Below are positions 33,527-42,686 of a stretch of DNA of 64,000 nucleotides, in pieces; the first letter of the stretch is position 1, and every line of letters begins with the position of its first letter. The notes beneath the pieces are model-generated. The model made no database searches. It saw nothing but the letters and a program-made list of their open reading frames with translations, and was not told where the DNA came from. Source of the stretch: Halobaculum halobium. GTDB taxonomy: Archaea; Halobacteriota; Halobacteria; Halobacteriales; Haloferacaceae. The position numbers and the translations under genes are program-made. Where the stretch lies: assembly GCF_030127145.1 (NCBI RefSeq), contig NZ_CP126158.1:1488001-1552000 (forward strand), given 5' to 3'.

Positions 33527-34951
33527 CTACCGGTTCAGCGTGTGGATCGCCTGGCCCATCGCGTTCTCGGCGGCCTCCATCGTCGCCTCCGCGAGCGTCG
33601 GGTGGGTGTGGATCGTCGCGGCCACGTCCTCCAGCGTCGCGCCCATCTCGACGGCGAGCGCGAGTTCGGCGATCAGCTCGGAAGCCTCGGGGCCGACGAT
33701 CTGGCCGCCGAGCACGAAGCCGGTCTCCTCGTCGGCGACGATGCGGACGAACCCCTCGGTGTGGGTCGTCGTCAGCGCCCGGCCGGAGGCGTTGAACGGC
33801 ATCTGGCCGACGGCGGGCGTGAACCCTTCTTCCTCCGCCTCCGCCTCGGTGAGCCCGACGGTGGCGATCTCGGGCTCGGTGAAGACGGCGGCGGGGACGG
33901 CCTGGTGGTCGAGCGCCGCGGGCTCGCCGGCGGCGACCTCGGCGGCGACGATGCCCTCCGCGCTGGCCTTGTGCGCGAGCATCGGCTCGCCGGCGACGTC
34001 GCCGACGGCGAAGATCGAGTCCACGTCGGTGCGGGCCTGATGATCCGTCTCGATGAAGCCGGCGTCGTTCGGCTCCAGTCCGGCGTTCTCCAGTTGGAGA
34101 GTGTCCGTGACGGGCGAGCGTCCGACGGCGACGAGCACCTGATCTGCGAGGTACTCGGACTCCTCGCCGGCCTCCGTCTCGGCGGCGACAGCAACGCCCT
34201 CGGCGGTCTCCTCCCAGCCGGCGGCGCCCTCGCCGAAGCGGAACTCGACGCCCAGTTCCTCGGCGCGGGTCCGGACGATCCGCTGGACGTCCTCCTCGTA
34301 GCCGGGGAGCACGTCGTCGAGCATCTCGATCACGGTCACGTCGGTGCCGAGCTTCGCGAGCATCGTCGACAGCTCCATCCCGATGTAGCCCGCGCCGACG
34401 ACCACGAGGCTGTCGGGGAGCGTCTCCATCCCGAGCAGGTCGCGCGAGGAGAGCACGTGCTCGCCGTCGAACTCGAAGCCCGGGACCTGGATCGGCCGCG
34501 ACCCCGTGGCGACGATGGCGTGCTCGAACTCGATGGACTCGCTGCCCTGGCCGGCGCCGTCGTGGGCGACGCGGAGCTTGTGCTCGTCGGCGAACGTCGC
34601 GGTCCCCTCGACGAGGTTGACGCCGTTGGCCTTGCACAGCTTCTCGACGCCGCCGGTGAGGCGGTCGACGACCCCCTGCTTCCAGCGCTGCATGCGCTCC
34701 ACGTCGACGGCGGGGTCGGCGTAGACGCCCAGCTCCTCGGCGTTGGCGGCCTCGTGGGCGACGCCGGCGCCGTGGATGAACGCCTTCGACGGGATGCAGC
34801 CGTGGTTGAGGCAGACGCCCCCGTAGGCGTCACGCTCGATGAGCGTGGTGTCGAGCCCCAGCTGTGCCGCGCGGATGGCGGCGACGTAGCCCCCGGGACC
34901 GGCCCCGATGACGGCGACGTCCGTTCCGGTCGAGATGTCTCCGACGACCAT
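33527..34951 (-). CDS. lpdA: dihydrolipoyl dehydrogenase
   Basis: This 474-aa flavoprotein reoxidises dihydrolipoyl groups of 2-oxoacid dehydrogenase complexes or the glycine cleavage system. FAD-binding GAGPGG is at 16-21. The redox disulfide is C47/C52 in GGVCLNHGCIPSK, one residue off the usual GGTCLN but with intact cysteines. NAD-binding GAGYIGMEL follows, then AVGDVAGEPMLAHKA. The catalytic base pair HTHPTLAE lies at about 448-455. No E1/E2 genes are adjacent, so it serves complexes encoded elsewhere. A TATA-like element lies 27-33 nt upstream. Confidence 0.96.
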   Translation of the reverse strand: MVVGDISTGTDVAVIGAGPGGYVAAIRAAQLGLDTTLIERDAYGGVCLNHGCIPSKAFIHGAGVAHEAANAEELGVYADPAVDVERMQRWKQGVVDRLTGGVEKLCKANGVNLVEGTATFADEHKLRVAHDGAGQGSESIEFEHAIVATGSRPIQVPGFEFDGEHVLSSRDLLGMETLPDSLVVVGAGYIGMELSTMLAKLGTDVTVIEMLDDVLPGYEEDVQRIVRTRAEELGVEFRFGEGAAGWEETAEGVAVAAETEAGEESEYLADQVLVAVGRSPVTDTLQLENAGLEPNDAGFIETDHQARTDVDSIFAVGDVAGEPMLAHKASAEGIVAAEVAAGEPAALDHQAVPAAVFTEPEIATVGLTEAEAEEEGFTPAVGQMPFNASGRALTTTHTEGFVRIVADEETGFVLGGQIVGPEASELIAELALAVEMGATLEDVAATIHTHPTLAEATMEAAENAMGQAIHTLNR

Positions 34952-34977
34952 TACGCGAGGTATTCCGGATCCGGGAT

Positions 34978-34984
34978 GATAAAC
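34978..34984 (-). promoter_or_regulatory. TATA box of lpdA
   Basis: GTTTATC on the minus strand lies 27-33 nt before the lpdA ATG at 34951. Confidence 0.5.
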
Positions 34985-35045
34985 TGGCAGGAATTGCGGA
35001 CGGCGCGACCCGCGAGCGGGCTTTCAACCCGGCTGGAGCGGTGAC

Positions 35046-35061
35046 CCGGCTATTTAGCCGG
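35046..35061. promoter_or_regulatory. inverted repeat over the TATA box of the beta-helix gene
   Basis: CCGGCTATTTAGCCGG is a 16-bp inverted repeat with 7-bp arms and a 2-nt centre. It contains the TATA element (TATTTAG, 35051-35057), which lies 26-32 nt before ATG 35083. A repressor binding here would block TBP, so it is a candidate operator. Confidence 0.5.
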
Positions 35062-35082
35062 TCGGACCCACCGCCACGGACG

Positions 35083-36324
35083 ATGACACGCGAGCCACGG
35101 GAACGGCGATCGGTATCGGGACGCGACCGCCCGCGGCGACTGTCGCGCCGGGGGGCGCTTCGCGCGAGCACCCTCGCGGCCGGCGGGATCGCGCTCGCCC
35201 GCCTCGGCGCGGGGCGCGCGGCCGCGCAGACGACCGTCACCGGCGGGGGCGACGCGCTTCAGGAGGCCATCGATGCCGCGGACGAGGGCGACACGGTCGT
35301 CGTCGCCGACGACGCGACGTACGACCCGGTCACGATCGACGTGGCCGACCTCGCCGTCGAGGCCGACGGCGATCCGACGGTGGAGGGCGCGGGCGGAACC
35401 GGCGCGGCCGTCACCGTCGAGGCCGACGGGGTCACGCTCTCGGGGATCACCGTCACGAATCCGGGCGGCCTGCTCGGGATCAAAGTGGAGGCCGGGTTCG
35501 ACGACGCCGCGATCGTGAACAACGTCATCGAGGACGTCGGGCCGACGGGTCGCCTCGGCGTCACCGGGATCGTCGTGGGACAGGGCGACCACGACGGGAT
35601 CGAGATCGCGAACAACGAGATCCGCGACCTGGACCAGGAGACGACCGACGACTCCGGGTTCCCGACGGCCAACGGGATCCTGTTCGATGCGGACAACAGC
35701 AAGCCGGGGACGATCTCGGACTGTTCGGTCGTGAACAACACCATCGAGGGGATCGAGAGCGACGTCGCCCCGCTGGGGATCGTGGTCCAGCACGCGACTG
35801 CGGGGCTCTCCATCGTGAACAACGAGGTCCGCGACCTCGTCGCGGCCGACGACACCGACTCCGACCAGTCCGACTCGGTCGACTTCGGATTCACCTTCGC
35901 GCAGGGCCTGAACGTCGCGTCCCCCTCGACGGCGGATACCGTCGTCGCGCGCAATACCTTCGAGGACATCACGAGCGCCGAGACGATCCTCCCGGAGGCC
36001 GTGAAGATCGACGGCGACGGCGGCGGCGTCCGCTTCCACGCGAACGTCTTCGCCGTCGCCATCGGCGTCAACAACCGCAACGGCGACGACGACGGGAGCC
36101 GCGACCCGAGCGGCGACCCGACGGTCGACGCGCGCAACAACTACTGGGGGAGCCGCGAGGGCCCCGAGGAGGCAGACTTCAACCAGGCCGCCGACGACGA
36201 CGACCGCGCGGACGTGGTCGGCCGGGTGGCGTACGAGCCGTACCTCCGTAACGGTCCGGGCGGCCGCGGCGGCGGCGACAACGGCGGGAACGGACAGGGC
36301 GGCGGTAACGGCCGGGGCGGCTGA
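35083..36324 (+). CDS. Tat-exported right-handed beta-helix protein
   Basis: This 413-aa exported protein begins with a twin-arginine signal: LSRRGALRAS at about 20-29 and cleavage near GRAAAQT. The mature part is a right-handed parallel beta-helix with PbH1-type rungs (VNNTIEGIES, IANNEIRDLD, IVNNEVRDLV, RNNYWGSREGP). It ends in a Gly/Asn-rich tail (GRGGGDNGGNGQGGG). Such folds occur in pectate-lyase-like enzymes and surface adhesins. No catalytic residues stand out, so a polysaccharide-binding or surface role is more likely. ATG 35083 is set by the TATA element. The GTG at 35041 would lie upstream of it. Confidence 0.85.
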   Translation: MTREPRERRSVSGRDRPRRLSRRGALRASTLAAGGIALARLGAGRAAAQTTVTGGGDALQEAIDAADEGDTVVVADDATYDPVTIDVADLAVEADGDPTVEGAGGTGAAVTVEADGVTLSGITVTNPGGLLGIKVEAGFDDAAIVNNVIEDVGPTGRLGVTGIVVGQGDHDGIEIANNEIRDLDQETTDDSGFPTANGILFDADNSKPGTISDCSVVNNTIEGIESDVAPLGIVVQHATAGLSIVNNEVRDLVAADDTDSDQSDSVDFGFTFAQGLNVASPSTADTVVARNTFEDITSAETILPEAVKIDGDGGGVRFHANVFAVAIGVNNRNGDDDGSRDPSGDPTVDARNNYWGSREGPEEADFNQAADDDDRADVVGRVAYEPYLRNGPGGRGGGDNGGNGQGGGNGRGG

Positions 36325-36381
36325 CCCGCCGCCGGTCGCCCGCCCGACGCGCTGTACGCCCCGGAACCGGGGCGACCGTCC

Positions 36382-38250
36382 TCACTCGGGATGTAACTGC
36401 CGCCGAGCCTCCTGCACCTCCTCGCGACCGCCGATGAGGGTGACTCGATCGCCCAGTTGGAGGGTGTAATCGTCGTCGGGAACCTGGGTCACGTCGTCGC
36501 GACACACGAGCGCGATCATGCTCCCGTCGGGAAGCTCGGTGCCGATTTCGCTGACGGTGATACCGGCCAGTTCCTCGCTGGTGATCTCGACTTCGATCAC
36601 GTCGCCCGAGCGGCCGATCTCGCCCATCCAGTTGGCCATCGCCGGCCGCTCGATGTAGTTGTCGATGGCCTGGGCGGTCGCCAGCACCGAAGAGACGGTG
36701 CGGACGCCCAGCTCCTCGAAGGCGTCGACGTTGTCCGGGTTGTTCACCCGCGCGAGTACCGTCTCGACGCCGTCGAACTTCGAGTCGGACAGCTGTGCCA
36801 CCAGCAGGTTCACGTCGTCGTCGCCGGTGGCGGCGACGACCGTCCGGGCGTTCTCGGCGCCGGCCGAGCGAAGCACCTCGGTGTCGGTTCCGTCGCCGAT
36901 GTGGACCGCGTATCCTTCGTTTCTGGCGATCTGTACGACCTCCTCGTCGGTTTCGATGATGACCACGTTCTCGCCGCGGTCCTCGAGGCGTTCGGCGAGC
37001 GTCCGGCCCACCTTTCCGCCTCCGATGATGAGTACGCGCATTGGGATTACGTCGAGCTTCTCCGCGATTTGCCTGGCGAACCCGCCCTCCAACGCCACCG
37101 TCGCCATGATGACGAGGAAGACGGTGCCGACGAGCGTGTTCGCCGCCGTCGTCATGCCGTTGTTCGCCAGTTCGACGGCGAACAGGGTGGCGACCGACGC
37201 CGGGATGATCCCGCGCGGGCCGACGAACGACATGAACACGCGCTCGTTTCGTTGAAAACTCCCGCCAACCGTCGACAGCATGACCAGCACCGGCCGGATG
37301 ACGAACATCACCGCGGCGACGACGATGATTCCACCGACACCGAGTTGGATCAGGGTGTCGAACTCCAGCAGCGCCGCCAGCGAGATGAACACGAACGAGA
37401 GGACGAGCAGCGTGATGTCGCCTTTGAAATCCGTGATCTGTTCCTCGTATGGGATGTCAGCGTTGCCGAGCAGGATCCCGGCGACCGCGACCGCCGCGAT
37501 TCCCGCCTCCGTGCGGACGAGGTTCGCCTCGCCGTAGGCGACGAGCGCGCCGGCCAATACGAGCAGGCGCGCGTTCTGCGGGGCGTTGCCCGGCGAGAGG
37601 TCGATGTACCGGAGGGCGTAGTAGACGGCCCCCGCGACGACGACGCCGACGACGACGCCGACGCCGAGCCGTTCGGCGAACAGCGCGATCAGTTCGGCGG
37701 GGTCGGTCGTGTCGGAGACGATGGCCTCGAAGATGACGACCGCGAGGATCGCCGCCGTCACGTCGTTGACGATCCCCTCGGTGTCGAGCGCAGTCGCGAC
37801 CTTGTCGCGCACCGGCACCACCTCCAATATCGGCGCGATCACCGTCGGTCCTGTCGCCACGAGCAACGCGCCGATGAGTGCGGCGACGAGCCACTCGGTC
37901 CCGAGTGCGACTCGGACGACCACGGTCGTCGCGACGAACGCGATCGCGGCGCCGATCGTGACGAGGCGCAGCGACGCCGCTGGTGCCTGCCGAAGCTCGT
38001 CGATCTTGAGGTGGAACGCGCCCTCGAACACGATGATCGCGACCGAGAGCCCGACGATCGTCGACAGCCCCGTCAGCCCGAACGTCTCCTGGGTGACGAT
38101 TCCGAGTCCCTCGGGGCCGAGCGCGACTCCCGCAGCGATGAGGAAGATGATGCTCGGGAGCTGAAATCTGTCAGAGAGGATCTGTGCGGCGACGCCGGTG
38201 GCGATGATGACGGCGACGATCGCGATCAGTTGCCCGGCTCCCGCCGACAT
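36382..38250 (-). CDS. cation/proton antiporter with TrkA (RCK) domain
   Basis: This 622-aa protein joins a CPA1-type Na+/K+:H+ antiporter (about 12 membrane helices, residues 8-400, with LVATGPTVIAPIL and SFVGPRGIIPASVATL) to a cytoplasmic regulatory module. A TrkA_N Rossmann domain starts near residue 404 (MRVLIIGGGKVGRTLAERL, GxGxxG for NAD or ATP). A TrkA_C domain follows from about 551 (VEITSEELAGITVSEIG). It probably exports Na+ or K+ with proton exchange, gated by nucleotide binding, a role expected in a salt-in organism. It is a single gene convergent with the beta-helix gene. Confidence 0.94.
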   Translation of the reverse strand: MSAGAGQLIAIVAVIIATGVAAQILSDRFQLPSIIFLIAAGVALGPEGLGIVTQETFGLTGLSTIVGLSVAIIVFEGAFHLKIDELRQAPAASLRLVTIGAAIAFVATTVVVRVALGTEWLVAALIGALLVATGPTVIAPILEVVPVRDKVATALDTEGIVNDVTAAILAVVIFEAIVSDTTDPAELIALFAERLGVGVVVGVVVAGAVYYALRYIDLSPGNAPQNARLLVLAGALVAYGEANLVRTEAGIAAVAVAGILLGNADIPYEEQITDFKGDITLLVLSFVFISLAALLEFDTLIQLGVGGIIVVAAVMFVIRPVLVMLSTVGGSFQRNERVFMSFVGPRGIIPASVATLFAVELANNGMTTAANTLVGTVFLVIMATVALEGGFARQIAEKLDVIPMRVLIIGGGKVGRTLAERLEDRGENVVIIETDEEVVQIARNEGYAVHIGDGTDTEVLRSAGAENARTVVAATGDDDVNLLVAQLSDSKFDGVETVLARVNNPDNVDAFEELGVRTVSSVLATAQAIDNYIERPAMANWMGEIGRSGDVIEVEITSEELAGITVSEIGTELPDGSMIALVCRDDVTQVPDDDYTLQLGDRVTLIGGREEVQEARRQLHPE

Positions 38251-38371
38251 CTCCTCACCTCCATACCGTGTGCTTGGCTGCGCGCGGGAAAAAGACGACT
38301 ACTGCGGCGACGGCGGCCGGCCCCGCCGCCCTCGACCGCACCCGGTTAAGACGCGACCGAGACCCGGCGTG

Positions 38372-40303
38372 TCACGACTCCGCGTACATACTGCCGATGT
38401 CGTCGGCGTACCGCTCGAGGATGTTGCGCCGCTTCTTCTTCATCGTGGGCGTGAGGAGATCGTTCTCCTCGGTGAACTCCTCGGCGACGATCCGGAACTG
38501 CTTGATCGTCTCGTGGGCCTCGAACTCCCCGTTGACGCGGTCGACCTCCGTCTGGATCAGGTCGCGGACGCGGTCGTCGCGACACAGCGCGTCGTCGTCC
38601 GCGGGGAGGTCGTACCCCTGTGCGTCGCCCCACTCGCGGACGCCTGCGAGGTTCAACACGATGAGCGCGGAGACGAACTTCTTCGAGTCGCCGATCACCA
38701 TCGCCTGTTCGACGTACTCGGAGGCCGCAAACGAGTCCTCGATGGCGCCCGGCGGGACGTACTTGCCCGTCGAGAGCTTCATGAGCTGCTTGGCGCGCTC
38801 GCGGAACGCGATGTAGTCGTCCTCGCGGATCTCCACCACGTCGCCGGTTCGGAACCACCGTTCGCCGTCGATCTCCGTGAACGCCTCCTCGGTCTGCTCG
38901 GGGAGGTTCCGGTAGCCGCGGAAGACGTTCGGCCCGCGAACGAGCAACTCGCCGACGTCGCCGCCGTCGGCGTCGACGGCGCCCACCCCCTCGTCGACGC
39001 GGACGTCCACGTCGTAGACGGGCGGCCCGATAGTACCGACTTTCGGCTCCTCGGGCGGGTTCACCGCGACGACCGGCGCCGTCTCGGTCAGGCCGTACCC
39101 CTCCAGGATGGGGACGCCCATCCCGTGGTACAGCTCGCACAGGTCCGCCGACAGCGACCCTCCGCCCGAGATGAAGAACTCGATGTTTCCCCCGAGCGCC
39201 TCCTTCACCGTCGAGAAGACGAGCCGGTCGGCCAGCCCGTAGCGCGTCCGCAGTCCGAGGCCGGGGTCGTCGGCGCGGTGGTACGCTCGACCGACGCCGG
39301 TCGCCCAGTTGAAGATGCGCTCTTTCACGCTCGATTCGGACGCCTGCTCGCGGATGGCGGCGTACAGTTTCTCGTAGACGCGGGGGACGCTCGTCGCCGT
39401 CGACGGGCGAACGAGCCCGAAGTCCTCCCGGAGCGTGTCAGACGACTCGGCGTACGCGACGGTGGCGCCCGTGGCGTACATCATGAAGTGGCCCGCGAGG
39501 CGCTCGAACACGTGCGCGAGCGGGAGAAACGACAGCGTGACGCTCTCCTCGTCGACGACCGAAGCGTCCGCGGGCTTGTCCGGTCGGGGACCGAACCGGC
39601 GCATGCACTGGTCGACGTTCGCGAGGAAGTTGCGGTGCGTGAGTTCGACGCCCTTGGGCTGGCCGGTGGTGCCGGAGGTGTAGATGAGGCTCGCGAGGTC
39701 GTCGATGTCGCGGTCGATCACCCAGCCGTCGCCGGGGTCGACCGCCGCACCGAGCTCGTGGATCTCTCCGAGCGTGTACACGTCGTCGCGCTCGTGTTCC
39801 GTGCCGTCGACGAGGACGACGAACTCCAGATCGAGGTCGTCCTCGACGGCGAGCACGCGGTCGAGCAGGTCGCGGTTCTCGACGACGACGCCGGAGGCGC
39901 CGGGGTCGTCGAGGAGGTGGCGCACCTGTCCCGGTGACGACGACTTGTACACCGTCGTGACGACCGCTCCGGCGCCGAGCAGCGCGAAGTCGCTGTGGGC
40001 CCACTCCATACGCGTGTTCGAGAAGATGCCGACGCGGTCGCCGGCGGCGACCCCGAGTTCGCGGAAGCCGGCCGAGAGCCGTCGGACCAGATCGCGCATC
40101 TCGGCGTACGTGAGGTCCGCGTAGTCGCCGTCGGGGGCGGCGTCGACGACGCCCGAGCCGACGAGCGTCCGGTCGTACACCCCGCCCTTGTACCGCTGTG
40201 CCACCCGGTCGGCGTGCTCGCGGGCGCTCGCGTCGAACGTCGCCGCCAGCGAGTCCCGGGTGACCCCCGGGTCGTACTCGCGTTCCGCCTGGCGCCAATC
40301 CAT
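38372..40303 (-). CDS. long-chain acyl-CoA synthetase (AMP-dependent ligase)
   Basis: This is a 643-aa ANL-superfamily enzyme that activates fatty acids with ATP and CoA. The P-loop-like AMP motif is at about 206-221 (SLIYTSGTTGQPKGVE). The adenine-binding region is EGYGLTETAPVV. The hinge motif includes WFRTGDVVEIREDDYIAF then RAKQLMKLSTGKYVPPGAIED, a pattern of long-chain (FadD15/bubblegum-like) synthetases. It could feed beta-oxidation through the thiolase at 6.5 kb. The same-strand neighbour downstream is the antiporter, with no obvious functional link. Confidence 0.94.
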   Translation of the reverse strand: MDWRQAEREYDPGVTRDSLAATFDASAREHADRVAQRYKGGVYDRTLVGSGVVDAAPDGDYADLTYAEMRDLVRRLSAGFRELGVAAGDRVGIFSNTRMEWAHSDFALLGAGAVVTTVYKSSSPGQVRHLLDDPGASGVVVENRDLLDRVLAVEDDLDLEFVVLVDGTEHERDDVYTLGEIHELGAAVDPGDGWVIDRDIDDLASLIYTSGTTGQPKGVELTHRNFLANVDQCMRRFGPRPDKPADASVVDEESVTLSFLPLAHVFERLAGHFMMYATGATVAYAESSDTLREDFGLVRPSTATSVPRVYEKLYAAIREQASESSVKERIFNWATGVGRAYHRADDPGLGLRTRYGLADRLVFSTVKEALGGNIEFFISGGGSLSADLCELYHGMGVPILEGYGLTETAPVVAVNPPEEPKVGTIGPPVYDVDVRVDEGVGAVDADGGDVGELLVRGPNVFRGYRNLPEQTEEAFTEIDGERWFRTGDVVEIREDDYIAFRERAKQLMKLSTGKYVPPGAIEDSFAASEYVEQAMVIGDSKKFVSALIVLNLAGVREWGDAQGYDLPADDDALCRDDRVRDLIQTEVDRVNGEFEAHETIKQFRIVAEEFTEENDLLTPTMKKKRRNILERYADDIGSMYAES

Positions 40304-40463
40304 GCCACTCCCTGCCGCGCCGCCCGTAATAAGTCGGTCCCCTCGCGACGCCCGTTGTTCCGCGTTGTTTTCATCGCGCTGTCGCGACGTTCGTTCGACG
40401 TGGCATCGCGGCGCTCGTTCGTCCGCGCCGCCGGCGAGTGCGAAGCGTCGACCCCTCAGCCCC

Positions 40464-41396
40464 TCAGATTGTCTTCCCCTGCTTCTCCATGTAGTCGAGG
40501 TACCTGAGCACGCCGCGGGTGTTCATGCGCTCCTCCTCGCGCGCCTTCCGTTCGTTCCACACGTCGAGGTGCTCTTGGGGCGCGTGCGCGGCGAAGTGCT
40601 CGATAACGGCCTCGTCGTCGCCCAACTCCTCGCGCTTCTGGCGGACCGCCTCCACCCACTCGGCGAGCGTCCGCTTATATCCGGCGAGCAATTCGTCGTC
40701 GAACTCGCGGGGACCGAAGTGCCCGAAGCAGAGGTACCGCGGCTCGAGGTCCCGGATCATGTCGGCGTCGTCCTGGCACCCGTGGAGATCGAACTGGGAG
40801 GGAGGCGTGGTCTGTTCGACGGTGTCCAGTTGCGGGATGTAAATGCCGGCGGCGTCGGCGGTGAACACCACGTCGTCGCCGCGGTCGTGGAAGACGACCT
40901 GGTGGGGCGCGTGGCCCGGCGCGTAGTGGGCGTCGAGGTCCCGATCGCCCAGATCGAGGGTCTCGCCGCCCGAGAGCGGTTCGATCCGGTCTTCGGGGAT
41001 CGGCTCCGGCTCGACGTAGAACTGCCACTGGTCGCCGACGGCTGACTTCGTGCCCTCGACGAGGCGCGCGGGGTCGACGAGGTGCTCCACGCCGGTCTCG
41101 TGGATCATCACCGTCGCGTCCGGGTAGCGCTCTGCGAGAAAGCCCGCGCCGCCCGCGTGGTCGAGGTGGACGTGCGTGGGAAGGATGTACTCGGGGGTGA
41201 TCCCGAGGTCGTCGAGCGCGTCGAAGAGGTACTCGCGGTTGTTGCCGATCCCCGTGTCGATCACCGCGGGACGCTCGGCGTCGAGGAGGTACACCGATCC
41301 GTAGTTGACGGTCCCGTACATTCCGGTGTCGAGGTAGTACAGGTCCGCACAGCCGGGCACCGGGGCGTAATCCCCGGGCTCGATATCCGTGGCCAT
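40464..41396 (-). CDS. MBL-fold metallohydrolase (glyoxalase II-like)
   Basis: This is a 310-aa hydrolase with the metal motif THVHLDHAGG. Further ligands come from the region HYAPGHAPHQVVFHDRGDDVVFTADAAG, and the late LCFGHFGPREFDDEL fits the last conserved His. An N-terminal strand GCADLYYLDTGMYGTVNYGSVYL precedes the fold. The fold resembles glyoxalase II or lactonase-like enzymes, and the substrate is unknown. The start MATDIEPGDYAPVPG at 41396 is chosen. Upstream in-frame residues to 41501 lack similarity, and a weak TATA-like stretch lies near 41421-41428. Confidence 0.88.
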   Translation of the reverse strand: MATDIEPGDYAPVPGCADLYYLDTGMYGTVNYGSVYLLDAERPAVIDTGIGNNREYLFDALDDLGITPEYILPTHVHLDHAGGAGFLAERYPDATVMIHETGVEHLVDPARLVEGTKSAVGDQWQFYVEPEPIPEDRIEPLSGGETLDLGDRDLDAHYAPGHAPHQVVFHDRGDDVVFTADAAGIYIPQLDTVEQTTPPSQFDLHGCQDDADMIRDLEPRYLCFGHFGPREFDDELLAGYKRTLAEWVEAVRQKREELGDDEAVIEHFAAHAPQEHLDVWNERKAREEERMNTRGVLRYLDYMEKQGKTI

Positions 41397-41643
41397 ACTC
41401 GAACCCGCGTCAGTCGGTACCAAAAGGATTCGGTAGCCGTCCTCATCGAGCCACCCCACGGTCGTCACGCGTCCGCTCAGCGTCGACGAGGGCCCGCTCA
41501 CGTCGCGAGCCCGGGGCTCACAGACCGTGCCACGCGGAGGGCGGGACGGAGGGCAGTCAGGGTCGTGCGGGGTCGCGTACGACGAGCGACGGAGGCGCCA
41601 CGCGCGAGCGGACCCGGAACGCGGCGAGCGGATCCGGCGATGC

Positions 41644-41937
41644 TCAGGCGTTCACGTCCGGGCCGTCGTCGACGAATCGGACGGTGAACCGCTCGTAGCC
41701 CCCGTAGGCGGTCTCCAGCGAGCCGAGCCACCAGTTCCACCGTTCGACCAGGTCGTGGTCGTCGGGAGCGTCCGCCATGTTCCCGATGACGTCCTCCACG
41801 GTGAGCTCGTGGCCGCGATCCGTCTCGATCACGCCGGCGTCTGCCAGGTCCCGCGCCTGGCGAGCGACGGTCCGGCGGGCCGCCTCGGTTCCCTCGAACT
41901 CTCGCTCGAGGGCCGCCGTGAGTTCTCTGCTGTCCAC
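41644..41937 (-). CDS. small winged-helix-like protein
   Basis: This is a 97-aa acidic protein. The first half reads as a winged helix: LTAALEREFEGTEAARRTVA, then RQARDLADAGVIETDRGHEL, with the wing between strands. The second half is aromatic rich (WNWWLGSLETAYGGYERFTV). The GTG start at 41937 (VDSRELTA) fits a TATA-like element on the minus strand at 41961-41969, 24-32 nt upstream. It may be a transcription factor or a nucleic-acid-binding protein next to rnpB. The family is not recognised. Confidence 0.62.
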   Translation of the reverse strand: MDSRELTAALEREFEGTEAARRTVARQARDLADAGVIETDRGHELTVEDVIGNMADAPDDHDLVERWNWWLGSLETAYGGYERFTVRFVDDGPDVNA

Positions 41938-41960
41938 ACTGTCGGTTGGGATTCCATCGG

Positions 41961-41969
41961 TTTTAGTTA
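41961..41969 (-). promoter_or_regulatory. TATA-like element of small winged-helix gene
   Basis: TAACTAAAA on the minus strand lies 24-32 nt before GTG 41937. Confidence 0.4.
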
Positions 41970-42072
41970 GTCGGAGGCGTGTCAGCCACTCGCACGACCG
42001 TCGTCGGACGGTAGTCACCCGCCTACCGCCGAGTTCGGGGAGACGCCGGTGCCGTCGCTGGCGAGCGCGAGA

Positions 42073-42528
42073 TCGGCTGAGGGGAGTAAGCCCCCTTCTG
42101 TTCGGCCCGACATTCGGCTAAGCGTCCGCGTCAGTCCCAGGGCGTGAGCCCCGGTCGCTCGCGCGAGCCGCGCGAGCACCCGGACTACCATCGGGGCGGC
42201 CGCCGCGCGGCGACCGCCCGTCGACGCGGGCTTGCACCGGCGAGGATTCGCCGTTCCATCCGTTCCCGCCCGTCGACCCTCGGTGGGTTCGCTCCCTTCC
42301 CTCTCGGGTCGGTTCGCGCGCCCGCGGCGTGGCCGCGAGCGCCGGCGGCGACCGGTCGGTCGCCACCGCACCTCATCGGTCGGGGCGGGGGGTCTCGTTG
42401 CTGTTCCAGCGCCAGCCGTCTCCGACTCCGGGCTTGCGCCCGGTCGCTCGTCCAGGGGTGGGGGGACTTTCCTCATGCGCCGTCGCCGCGAGGGTCGAGC
42501 GCACGGGGGTCGGGCTCCCTCTGCCGAC
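42073..42528 (-). ncRNA. rnpB: RNase P RNA, archaeal type
   Basis: The minus strand here is the catalytic RNA that trims tRNA 5' leaders. Near the 5' side it contains GAGGAAAGTCCCCCC (about 42480-42466), the conserved CR-I/P4 segment. Near the 3' end it has ACAGAAGGGGGCTTA (about 42102-42088), the CR-V/P4 partner. The ends pair as P1: UCGGC-A-GAGGG near 42527-42517 with CUCCC-CUC-AGCCGA ending at 42073. A TATA element lies about 25 nt before the inferred 5' end. The many GC-rich hairpins between fit domain S. Any protein frames across 42.1-42.6 kb are artefacts. Exact termini are inferred from the P1 pairing and are uncertain by several nucleotides. Confidence 0.93.
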
Positions 42529-42548
42529 CCGAAGTACGCCGGTGGGTC

Positions 42549-42557
42549 GGATAAAGC
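42549..42557 (-). promoter_or_regulatory. TATA box of rnpB
   Basis: CTTTATCC on the minus strand lies about 25 nt before the inferred RNase P RNA 5' end at 42527-42528. Confidence 0.55.
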
Positions 42558-42686
42558 GTTCGGGGGCGCGCCGGCGCGTGCGTGAAAGCACCGGGATCGG
42601 CCGGCTCGTCGCTCCTGCGAAGATAGCGTGCGAATAACCCGCACGAAGAGGGAAGGCTTCAAGTTAGCACAGCCCCCAGCAGGTGT

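Noticed and set aside
38251-38371. tRNA or other RNA gene in intergenic gaps
   Set aside because: I read the intergenic gaps on both strands for tRNA-like T-loops (GGTTCRA) with matching arms and found none, though a tRNA search tool would be decisive.
41498-41740. 80-aa minus-strand ORF in the 247-nt gap 41397-41643
   Set aside because: Its sequence is Arg/Ala rich, it overlaps the small winged-helix gene, and no promoter fits. I see nothing else in that gap.
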